Shown: in pieces, positions 1-5,463 of the stretch
Layout: every line of letters begins with the position of its first letter
Position numbering within the stretch: the stretch's first letter is position 1
NCBI GenBank assembly: GCA_025935735.1
Contig: JAICUS010000402.1
Span: forward strand, 1-5,748
DNA from: Solirubrobacteraceae bacterium
GTDB taxonomy: Bacteria; Actinomycetota; Thermoleophilia; Solirubrobacterales; Solirubrobacteraceae
Direction of reading: 5' to 3'
Length of the DNA stretch: 5,748 nt
Program-made: the position numbers and the translations under genes
The notes under the pieces: model-generated
The model's input: only the letters and a program-made list of their open reading frames with translations
What the model was told of the DNA's origin: nothing
The model's database searches: none

Positions 1-1217
1 CGATCCTCACGGTGGTGCGCGAGATGGCCGCGCGCGTGTCCAGCGAGATCGCCCACATGGACGAGCCGCGGCTCCAGCACCGCGTGGACGACGCGACGCA
101 GAACGAGATGCTCGCCTACGTGCTCGAGCACGCGCTGCAGGCGGGCGAGTCCTCGGTCAAGCGCGGGCCGGAGCTGCTGCCGATCCTGCGCGAGGCCGGC
201 GTGGTCGACGCGGGCGGCTACGGGCTGCTGGTCATCCTCGCCGGCGTGGTCGCGGCGCTGCGCGGCGCCGACCCGCCGCCGCTCGAGCACCACGCCCCGG
301 CCCGCATCACCCATCCGCACCACGAGTCCTCCACCTACCGCTACTGCACGAACTTCGCCGTCACGGGCCAGGATCTCGAGCCGTCGGTCTGGGTGGGCCG
401 CCTGGAGGCGCTGGGCGACTCCGTGCTCGTCGTGGGCGACGCCCGCACGCTGAAGGTCCACGTCCACACCGACCACCCGGAGCAGGCCACGGCGCTGTTC
501 GACAGCGCGGGCGCGGTGTCCCGGCTCGACGTGGCCGACATGCACGAGCAGGTCCGCGACCGCACGGACCGCCTCGCCGGGACGATCCAGGCGTGCGGCG
601 TGCTCGCCGTGGTGTCCGGCGACGGCATGCGCGAGCTCTTCGAGGGCCTCGGCGCGGCCGTGCTCGACGGCGGCGCGACGTTGAACCCCTCGACCTACGA
701 GCTGCTCGCGTCCATCCACGCCGTGCCGGCGGAGGAGATGGTCGTGCTCCCGAACTCGCCCAACGTCCGCATGGCCGCCGAGCGCGCCGCGGAGCTGTCG
801 GAGAAGACCGTCCGGGTGGTGCCGACGCGCTCCATGGCCGCCGGCCTGGCGGCCGCCGTGGTGCTCGACCCCAACGAAGGCGCCGAGACCAACGCCGCCG
901 CGATGGCCGAAGCGCTGCAGCGGGTCCGCACCGGCGGCGTAACCGAGGCCGCGCGCGACGACGCCCAGGGCCGCTTCCGGCGCGGCGACAGTGTCGGCTT
1001 CATCGACGAGGAGCTCGTCGCCTGGGGGGAGCCCGGGGAGACCCTGGAGGTCGTGCTCGGCGAGCTGGGCCGCGAGGCCGAGCTCCTGACCGTGATCGAG
1101 GGCGACGGCGCGCCGCTGGAGAGCGCCGCCGTCGCCGCGCTGGCGCCCAACGGCGCCGAGCTGGAGCTGTCCCGCGGCGGCCAGCCGTCGTGGTGGTGGC
1201 TGGTAGCCGCCGAGTAG
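1..1217 (+). CDS. fakA: FakA-type fatty acid kinase (DhaL/DAK2 domain protein), 5' end missing
   Basis: FakA phosphorylates fatty acids presented by a FakB (DegV-family) carrier, feeding exogenous or recycled acyl chains into phospholipid synthesis in the cytosol. The frame is open from the left edge (first whole codon at 3, 404 residues visible, TAG stop). It opens with ILTVVRE, matching the GTxLTVxRE stretch late in the DhaL domain, so roughly 130 residues are lost, including the Asp-rich Mg-ATP site. DhaL ends with AGVVDAGGYGLL. The middle domain has YRYCTN (Cys at 345-347) and KVHVHT (His at 459-461 and 465-467), the Cys/His/His zinc site described in Staphylococcus aureus FakA. The C-terminal domain carries GATLNPSTYELL, VVLPNSPNVRMA and a terminal GGQPSWWWLVAAE, close to the FakA ending. 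No FakB is visible. Many actinobacterial homologues are annotated only as DAK2-domain protein or dihydroxyacetone kinase; the middle and C-terminal domains argue for FakA over DhaK/DhaL. The GTG at 12 is internal, not the true start. Confidence 0.9.
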   Translation, partial: ILTVVREMAARVSSEIAHMDEPRLQHRVDDATQNEMLAYVLEHALQAGESSVKRGPELLPILREAGVVDAGGYGLLVILAGVVAALRGADPPPLEHHAPARITHPHHESSTYRYCTNFAVTGQDLEPSVWVGRLEALGDSVLVVGDARTLKVHVHTDHPEQATALFDSAGAVSRLDVADMHEQVRDRTDRLAGTIQACGVLAVVSGDGMRELFEGLGAAVLDGGATLNPSTYELLASIHAVPAEEMVVLPNSPNVRMAAERAAELSEKTVRVVPTRSMAAGLAAAVVLDPNEGAETNAAAMAEALQRVRTGGVTEAARDDAQGRFRRGDSVGFIDEELVAWGEPGETLEVVLGELGREAELLTVIEGDGAPLESAAVAALAPNGAELELSRGGQPSWWWLVAAE

Positions 1218-1222
1218 CCCAG

Positions 1223-1228
1223 CACAAT
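1223..1228 (+). promoter_or_regulatory. Weak -10-like hexamer before recG
   Basis: CACAAT lies 7 nt before the recG GTG and keeps the A2 and T6 of an actinobacterial TANNNT -10 box. There is no purine-rich ribosome binding site in the 18-bp gap. It could give a leaderless recG transcript in addition to read-through from fakA. The match is weak and sits partly in the only AT-richer bases of the gap, so chance is a real alternative. Confidence 0.25.
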
Positions 1229-1235
1229 CTGTGGC

Positions 1236-3326
1236 GTGGCCCCGACCGCCTTCGCCACCTCCGACCCGCTCCCCGCCGTGGCCGACGGGCTGCGCTTCCC
1301 GCGCCCGTCGCGGCTCGACGAGCCGCTGAAGCTGCCGGGCGAGAAGGCGGCCAAGGCGGCCGAGCGGCTCGGTCTGCTCACGGTGGCCGACCTGCTCGAG
1401 CACACCCCGCGCGACAAGTCGGTCGCCCGCACGATCGGCGCGCTCAACCACGGCGAGGTGGCGTCGGTGGTCGTGGAGGTGCGGTCGATCTCCAGCCGCT
1501 CGGTCCGGCGCCGGGGGATGCGCCCGCTCGTCGAGGCCGTGGTGGCCGACGGCAGCGGCACGATGAAGGCCACGTTCTTCAACCAGCCGTGGCTCGAGCG
1601 CCGCTACCGGCCGGGCACGCGCCTGCTGCTCAAGGGCAAGTTCGAGGGGCGCAACCGCTTCCGGGTGCAGGAGCACACGGTCACCGGCGAGCTGACCGGC
1701 GGCGGGGAGGAGATGGCCACCTACCCGGCCACCGAGGGGCTGAGCTCGACGCAGATCGCCGCGCTGGTCTATGAGCGGCGGGGCGAGATCCGGCACGAGA
1801 TCGAGCCGCTGCCCGCCCGGCTGCGGGCCCGCGAGAAGCTCCCCGACCGTCCGGCCGCGCTCGACGCCGCGCACTTCGGCGACCAGGAGGGCGGCCGGCG
1901 ACGGCTCGCGTTCGACGAGCTGCTGCTGCTCCAGCTCGCGCTGCTGCGCCGGCGCGCCCGCCGGCGCGAGAGCGCCCGGGCGGAGGCGCTGGCCCCGCTG
2001 GGCGAGCTGACGCGCCGCTGGCTGGAGACCTCGCTGCCGTTCACGCCCACCGGCGACCAGCGCGCGGCGATGGCCGCCGTCGACGAGGACGTGACCGGCG
2101 AGCGGCCGATGCAGCGGCTGCTGATGGGCGAGGTCGGGTCGGGCAAGACCGTGGTCGCGGTCTACGCGATGCTGCGCGCGGTGGAGTCCGGCGCCCAGGC
2201 GGCGCTGATGGCGCCGACCGAGACCCTGGCCGAGCAGCACTTCGCCACGCTGCAGGCGCTGATGCCCGGCGAGTTGGTGCAGGCCGCGCTGCTCACCGGC
2301 TCGACGTCCGCCGGTCGCCGCACCGACCTGCTGGGCAAGCTCGCCAGCGGCGAGCTGAAGCTGTTGGTCGGCACCCACGCGCTGATCGAGGAGGCGGTCG
2401 AGTTCAACCGGCTCGCGGTCGCGGTGGTGGACGAGCAGCACCGCTTCGGCGTCAACCAGCGCCGCGCGCTGGACCGCAAGGCGCCGTCCGGCCTCGCCCC
2501 CCACATCCTGCACATGACCGCCACGCCGATCCCCCGCACGCTCGCGCTGACCGCGTACGGCGACCTCGACGTCACCGTCCTGCGCGAGCTGCCCGCCGGC
2601 CGGCGGCCGATCGACACCCACGTCGCCGGCTCCGAGCGCGAGCGCGGCCGGGCCTACGAGCGCATCCGCGAGGAGCTGCGCGCCGGCCGCCAGGCGTTCG
2701 TCGTCTGCCCGCTGGTCGAGGAGTCCGAGCTGCTGCAGGCCCGCGCGGCCACCGCCGAGTACGAGCGGCTGCGCACGGGCGAGCTGCGCGACTTCCGCGT
2801 CGTGCTGCTGCACGGCCAGATGCGCCCGCGGTCCAAGCAGGAGGCGATGGCCGCGTTCGCCGCCGGCGAGGCCGACGTGCTCGTGGCCACGACCGTGATC
2901 GAGGTCGGCATCGACGTCCCCAACGCGACGGTGATGCTGGTCGAGGACGCCGAGCGCTACGGGATCTCCCAGCTGCACCAGCTGCGCGGCCGGATCGGCC
3001 GCGGCGCATACGACTCGCTGTGCCTGCTCTTCGGCCCGCGCGAGTCGCGCCGCCTGCAGGCGCTCGCCCAGCACCGCGACGGCTTCAAGCTCGCCGAGAT
3101 CGACCTCGAGCTGCGCGGCGAGGGCGAGATGCTCGGTGTCCGCCAGTCCGGCCTGCAGGCGTTCCGCTTCGCCCGCCTGCCAGAGGACGCCGAGCTGCTG
3201 TCCGCCGCCCGCCGCCACGCCAGCGACATCCTGGCGGCGGACCCGAACCTGGCCGAGCACGCGCTGTTGGAGCTCGCCCTGCAGCGCGCGTTCGGCGCCG
3301 CGTCACTTGAGCCGATTCCGGCCTAA
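1236..3326 (+). CDS. recG: ATP-dependent DNA helicase RecG
   Basis: RecG is a superfamily 2 double-strand DNA translocase that remodels stalled replication forks and branch-migrates recombination intermediates. The product is 696 residues, near the roughly 690 of E. coli RecG. An N-terminal wedge/OB-fold region spans about residues 60-165. Helicase motifs follow: Walker A GEVGSGKT (298-305), DEQH box (399-402), TATPIPRT (428-435), HGQM (526-529), TTVIEVGIDVPN (552-563) and motif VI QLRGRIGRG (582-590). The TRG-like region DLELRGEGEMLGVRQSG lies at 623-639; RGEGE replaces the RGPGE of many homologues. The GTG at 1236 is the first possible start after the in-frame fakA stop at 1215-1217, which lies in the same frame, so the start is well constrained. 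An in-frame GTG at 1278 is the next alternative but would trim a short N-terminal tail only. The gene follows fakA by 18 bp, suggesting co-transcription. Its TAA overlaps the stop of the convergent RraA-like gene. Confidence 0.97.
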   Translation: MAPTAFATSDPLPAVADGLRFPRPSRLDEPLKLPGEKAAKAAERLGLLTVADLLEHTPRDKSVARTIGALNHGEVASVVVEVRSISSRSVRRRGMRPLVEAVVADGSGTMKATFFNQPWLERRYRPGTRLLLKGKFEGRNRFRVQEHTVTGELTGGGEEMATYPATEGLSSTQIAALVYERRGEIRHEIEPLPARLRAREKLPDRPAALDAAHFGDQEGGRRRLAFDELLLLQLALLRRRARRRESARAEALAPLGELTRRWLETSLPFTPTGDQRAAMAAVDEDVTGERPMQRLLMGEVGSGKTVVAVYAMLRAVESGAQAALMAPTETLAEQHFATLQALMPGELVQAALLTGSTSAGRRTDLLGKLASGELKLLVGTHALIEEAVEFNRLAVAVVDEQHRFGVNQRRALDRKAPSGLAPHILHMTATPIPRTLALTAYGDLDVTVLRELPAGRRPIDTHVAGSERERGRAYERIREELRAGRQAFVVCPLVEESELLQARAATAEYERLRTGELRDFRVVLLHGQMRPRSKQEAMAAFAAGEADVLVATTVIEVGIDVPNATVMLVEDAERYGISQLHQLRGRIGRGAYDSLCLLFGPRESRRLQALAQHRDGFKLAEIDLELRGEGEMLGVRQSGLQAFRFARLPEDAELLSAARRHASDILAADPNLAEHALLELALQRAFGAASLEPIPA

Positions 3327-3961
3327 GGGGGCGAGATCTGCAGCGCGCTGGCCTCGCCGGCGCGCAGCTTCGCCACGTGCTCGGCCAGGTTCGTCATGGC
3401 GATCAGGTCCGCGCCGTCGCGGACCGCCGCGAGGACCGCCGCCTCGGCGCGCTCGATCTCCTCGGCCCGGGCCAGCGCCGACTCGAGCTGCGCGGGCGGC
3501 GCGATGACGATCCCGTCGTCGTCGGCCAGCACGATGTCGCCGGGCGTCACCCGCACGCCGCCGACGGTCACCGTTCCGCCCACGCGCGGCACGACGTCGT
3601 TGCGCCCGGCCATCGGCACGGTCCCACGCGCCCAGATCGGCAGCTCCGGCAGCCCGCTGCGATCGCGCACGTAGCCGTCGACCACGATCCCGCCGAGCCC
3701 ACGGCGCGCCGCCTCATTCGCCAGCAGCTCGCCCAGCGCCGCCAGCGGCGCGCCGCCGCCGTCGACCACCAGCACGTCGCCCGGCGCCGCCTCGCCGATC
3801 GCGTAGAGCACCGACAGGAACTCCGCCGCGGCCACCACGGTGAACGCCGGACCGGCGAGCCGAGCCCCGCGCAGCGGCCGGATCGCCGGGTCCAGCACCG
3901 GCAGCGTCTTGTCGGCGTCGCACAGCGTGCTGACGGGAACCTCGGCGAGGCGCGGATGCAT
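3323..3961 (-). CDS. RraA-like family protein (putative HMG aldolase / oxaloacetate decarboxylase)
   Basis: This family includes class II, metal-dependent 4-hydroxy-4-methyl-2-oxoglutarate aldolases that also decarboxylate oxaloacetate, and E. coli RraA, an RNase E inhibitor. The product is 212 residues from the ATG at 3961-3959. Visible motifs are VLDPAIRPL (22-30), ARLAGPAFTV (33-42), GDVLVVDGGG (61-70), LGELLANEA (76-84), GIVVDGYVRD (91-100) and VTPGDIVLADDDGIVIAP (138-155). Arg99-Asp100 match the catalytic Arg and metal-ligand Asp of Pseudomonas putida HMG/CHA aldolase. Glu78 lies exactly 20 residues before Arg99, where the aldolase has Asp. This makes enzyme activity more plausible than an RNase E role, but the substrate is unknown. 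Residues 158-212 form a helical, Ala/Glu-rich tail. The frame is open upstream to 4057, but that would overlap the cupin gene and add non-family sequence; the ATG gives the expected RraA N-terminus. It converges with recG and diverges from the cupin. Confidence 0.87.
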   Translation of the reverse strand: MHPRLAEVPVSTLCDADKTLPVLDPAIRPLRGARLAGPAFTVVAAAEFLSVLYAIGEAAPGDVLVVDGGGAPLAALGELLANEAARRGLGGIVVDGYVRDRSGLPELPIWARGTVPMAGRNDVVPRVGGTVTVGGVRVTPGDIVLADDDGIVIAPPAQLESALARAEEIERAEAAVLAAVRDGADLIAMTNLAEHVAKLRAGEASALQISPP

Positions 3962-3983
3962 GCGGCATCCATACCATGGCCGC
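3962..3983. promoter_or_regulatory. 22-bp divergent promoter region, RraA-like gene / cupin gene
   Basis: Only 22 bp separate the two divergent start codons. On the + strand TACCAT (3972-3977) fits a TANNNT -10 box 6 nt before the cupin GTG. On the - strand TATGGA (3973-3968) lies 6 nt before the RraA-like ATG and is a weaker match. The hexamers overlap, and the gap is an imperfect dyad with GCGGC and GCCGC near its ends. No clear ribosome binding site fits, apart from a weak GGA before the RraA-like gene. I infer overlapping, mutually exclusive leaderless promoters; the -35 regions would lie inside the opposite genes. Confidence 0.45.
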
Positions 3984-4544
3984 GTGATCCCGGAAGCGAC
4001 GCTCCAGGACACCGGCGCCGGGCTCGTCCCCTCGACGCCCGGCTGGTTCGTGCTCAACGCCCGCGACGCGCGCTGGATGGAGAAGCCCGGTCAGGGGCAC
4101 AGCCTGCCGCTGACCGGCGTCGATGAAGAGGAGGCGGAGACGCTCTTCCCGCTGCTCGGCATGGCGATCCGGGTGGTGAACCCGGGCGAGCCGAGCACGG
4201 TCTACCACTGGGAGACCGAGCAGGAAGACTTCCTCGTGCTGCGCGGCGAGGCGGTGCTCATCGTCGAGGGCCTCCAGCGGCGGGTTCGGCAGTGGGACTT
4301 CGTGCACTGCCCGCCGGGCGCGCGGCACGCCTTCGTGGGCGCCGGCGACGGCCCTTGCGTGCTGCTCTGCGTGAGCTCGCGGCAGTTCCAGAAGGACGGG
4401 CCGTGGGGCTTCTACTGCCCGGACGAGGCCGCCGCGCGCCACGGGGCCGCCTCGCCGGTCGAGACTCAGGACGGCGCGGTGGCCTACGCGCGCTTCGGGC
4501 CGTCGCGGCCGGTCCGCTACCACGACGGCCTGCTGCCCGGCTAG
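3984..4544 (+). CDS. Single-domain cupin protein, function unknown
   Basis: The product has 186 residues from the GTG at 3984. The frame is open further upstream to 3840, but that stretch is antisense to the conserved RraA-like gene, while a TACCAT box sits 6 nt before this GTG. An N-terminal extension with WFVLNARDARW (21-31) precedes a beta-barrel cupin at about 58-130. Cupin motif 1 is YHWETEQEDFLVLRGE (74-89): His75, Glu77 in the place of the second His, and Glu81. Motif 2 is DFVHCPPGARHAF (105-117), with His115. Together these give a likely His/Glu/Glu/His metal site. The GAGDGPCVLL stretch after motif 2 is familiar from a widespread actinobacterial cupin family annotated only as cupin domain-containing protein. 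The tail at 140-186 (FYCPDEAAARHGA and beyond) lies outside the barrel. No signal peptide or membrane segment is seen, so it is probably cytosolic. The reaction or ligand cannot be told from sequence; sugar isomerase, dioxygenase and binding-only roles all remain open. Confidence 0.83.
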   Translation: MIPEATLQDTGAGLVPSTPGWFVLNARDARWMEKPGQGHSLPLTGVDEEEAETLFPLLGMAIRVVNPGEPSTVYHWETEQEDFLVLRGEAVLIVEGLQRRVRQWDFVHCPPGARHAFVGAGDGPCVLLCVSSRQFQKDGPWGFYCPDEAAARHGAASPVETQDGAVAYARFGPSRPVRYHDGLLPG

Positions 4545-4585
4545 GACGGTCGCGCCCGGGCAGGCGACGACCGGCCCGGCGCGCG

Positions 4586-4613
4586 TGTCGTCTGCCTCGG
4601 GCTGAGGCCGACA
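4586..4613. terminator. Hairpin between convergent cupin and ArsR-SRPBCC genes, possible bidirectional terminator
   Basis: TGTCG (4586-4590) pairs with CGACA (4609-4613), and GCCTC (4594-4598) pairs with GAGGC (4604-4608). This makes a 10-bp stem with a 3-nt bulge and a 5-nt loop in the 91-bp gap between the two stop codons. A competing outer stem pairs GCGTGTCG (4583-4590) with CGACACGC (4618-4625), and GACGAC (4566-4571) can also pair with GTCGTC (4587-4592). No T-run follows on either strand, so it is not a classic intrinsic terminator. GC-rich hairpins without a U-tail are often proposed as terminators in actinobacteria. Such pairings also arise easily in GC-rich DNA. Confidence 0.35.
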
Positions 4614-4635
4614 AACCCGACACGCACCCGCCGGA

Positions 4636-5406
4636 CTAGCCCATCTGCTCGGCCCGCAGCTCGGCGTGCATCTCCCAGGGCGCCTGGGGGAGCACGTGGC
4701 CGGTCTCCAGCAGCGACTTGAGGTTGGCGAAGACCGCCGGCCAGCCGGCGGAGATCGCGCGCAGCGCCGCCTCGTCGGGCAGGTTGGAGTGGGTCACGGT
4801 GAGGCGGACGATGTCGTGGAACGGCTCGATGTCGAACGTCACCACCGACGTGTCGAAGGTCAGCTTCAGCCGCCGCGGCGGGTCGGTCTCGAGCACGGTG
4901 CCGGTGACGTCGGCGATGCCGGATCCGTCGACGCGCCGGTGCTCCCAGCGCGAGCCCGCCTGCCAGTCGGAGACGTTGCTGTGGCCCCAGAACTCGGCGG
5001 TCAGCTCGGCGTCGGTGAGCGCGTCCCACACGCGCTGCGCGGAGCTCTCGATGTAGGTGACGTAGACGTAGTCGGGTTGGTCGGGCACGGTGGCCTCCTC
5101 GGCTTGGCGTTTGATCGCGCTGAGCGTGCGCAGGCGCGGCCGCTCGAACCGCTCGATCCAGCGCTCCTGAATGGTCCAGAGCGGCACGGGGTTCAGGTAA
5201 TGGAGCTTTTGGCGGCCGCGCCGGACGACGCTGATCAGGTTGGCCGCCTCCAGCACGTCGAGATGCTGGGTGGCGGACTGCCGGGCCATCGCGAGCGGCT
5301 CGCACAGCTCGCCCAGCGTCTGGCCGTTGCGCTCGCGCAGGCGATCCAGCAGCGCGCGGCGCGTCGGGTCGGCCAGGGCCTTGAAGATGGCGTCGTCGTC
5401 CGGCAC
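4636..5406 (-). CDS. ArsR-family HTH regulator fused to an SRPBCC (AHSA1-like) domain
   Basis: This is probably a one-component transcription factor whose C-terminal domain binds a small hydrophobic ligand. The product has 256 residues from the GTG at 5406-5404. Residues 4-75 are a winged helix of ArsR type: IFKALADPTRRALLDRL (7-23), then LGELCEPLAMARQSATQHL (31-49), which contains the recognition helix, then VLEAANLISVVRRGRQKLHYL (51-71) for the wing. The metal-sensor ELCVCDL box is absent; only Cys35 is present, so metal sensing is unlikely. A linker (about 76-112) leads into SRPBCC residues 113-235: YVYVTYIESSAQRVWDAL, AEFWGHSNVSDW, a GTVLETDPPRRL turn, and a final helix AISAGWPAVFANLKSLLETG. 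ArsR and SRPBCC are often separate neighbouring genes; here they form one uninterrupted frame. The SRPBCC half alone resembles AHSA1-type proteins that lack a proven Hsp90 role. It diverges from rsmD, with a perfect palindrome between them, which fits autoregulation. Ligand and targets are unknown. Confidence 0.88.
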   Translation of the reverse strand: MPDDDAIFKALADPTRRALLDRLRERNGQTLGELCEPLAMARQSATQHLDVLEAANLISVVRRGRQKLHYLNPVPLWTIQERWIERFERPRLRTLSAIKRQAEEATVPDQPDYVYVTYIESSAQRVWDALTDAELTAEFWGHSNVSDWQAGSRWEHRRVDGSGIADVTGTVLETDPPRRLKLTFDTSVVTFDIEPFHDIVRLTVTHSNLPDEAALRAISAGWPAVFANLKSLLETGHVLPQAPWEMHAELRAEQMG

Positions 5407-5414
5407 TCCGGAAC

Positions 5415-5442
5415 ATTATGCAGGTATATACCTGCATTCCAA
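5415..5442 (-). promoter_or_regulatory. Candidate promoter of the ArsR-SRPBCC gene
   Basis: On the - strand TTGGAA (5442-5437) resembles a -35 box, matching TTGACA at four positions. After 16 nt comes CATAAT (5420-5415), matching TATAAT at five. The GTG follows 8 nt later with no usable Shine-Dalgarno spacing, so the transcript may be leaderless. The spacer is almost wholly filled by the 20-bp palindrome, the usual place for a repressor operator. TATATA at the palindrome centre is an alternative -10 and would give a short leader. Confidence 0.5.
5418..5437. promoter_or_regulatory. Perfect 20-bp palindromic operator, probably of the ArsR-SRPBCC protein
   Basis: ATGCAGGTATATACCTGCAT equals its own reverse complement over all 20 bases, and the symmetry breaks on the next base each side. 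It is AT-rich at its centre in very GC-rich surroundings. It lies 12 bp upstream of the ArsR-SRPBCC start codon and 26 bp upstream of the rsmD start codon. ArsR-family dimers bind dyad operators over their own promoters, so an autorepressor site is the natural reading. Binding would also cover the expected -35 zone of rsmD. That the fusion protein binds here is inference; the palindrome itself is certain. Confidence 0.8.
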
Positions 5443-5450
5443 GTCGCGCC

Positions 5451-5456
5451 TATCGT
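5451..5456 (+). promoter_or_regulatory. Candidate -10 box of rsmD
   Basis: TATCGT fits TANNNT and ends 7 nt before the rsmD ATG, as in a leaderless promoter. The intervening GGCGGGC could act as a weak ribosome binding site if transcription starts further upstream, for example from TATATA at 5425-5430. A -35 at normal spacing would fall at about 5428-5433, inside the palindrome, where no good match to TTGACA is seen. Confidence 0.42.
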
Positions 5457-5463
5457 GGCGGGC

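Noticed and set aside
1215..1238. Possible FakA-RecG fusion by read-through, since both genes lie in the same frame with a TAG between
   Set aside because: FakA ends at its normal family terminus and RecG has its own full N-terminus. A shared frame occurs by chance one time in three, and no read-through signal is seen.
695..1582. 295-codon - strand open frame opposite fakA and recG
   Set aside because: Ser/Ala/Arg-rich translation with no recognisable domain, antisense to both conserved genes and spanning their junction.
593..1774. Long + strand open frame (393 codons) crossing the fakA/recG junction
   Set aside because: Arg/Ala-rich low-complexity translation in another frame of two clearly conserved genes; typical open-frame shadow in GC-rich DNA.
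3093..3155. RGEGE instead of RGPGE in the RecG TRG-like region as a possible defect
   Set aside because: The surrounding motif is intact, and I believe this variant is common among actinobacterial RecG proteins.
3840..3983. Upstream extension of the cupin gene to 3840
   Set aside because: Those codons are antisense to conserved RraA-family sequence; the GTG at 3984 follows a -10-like box.
3962..4057. Upstream extension of the RraA-like gene to 4057
   Set aside because: Would overlap the cupin N-terminus by 74 bp and add residues not expected at an RraA N-terminus; the ATG at 3961 fits better.
3377..4126. 249-codon + strand open frame antisense to the RraA-like gene
   Set aside because: His/Arg/Asp-rich composition with no motif; the - strand frame holds the full RraA-family signature.
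4541..5437. 298-codon - strand frame overlapping the ArsR-SRPBCC gene and starting inside the palindrome
   Set aside because: Arg/Ala-rich out-of-frame translation; the frame starting at 5406 encodes the recognisable HTH and SRPBCC domains.
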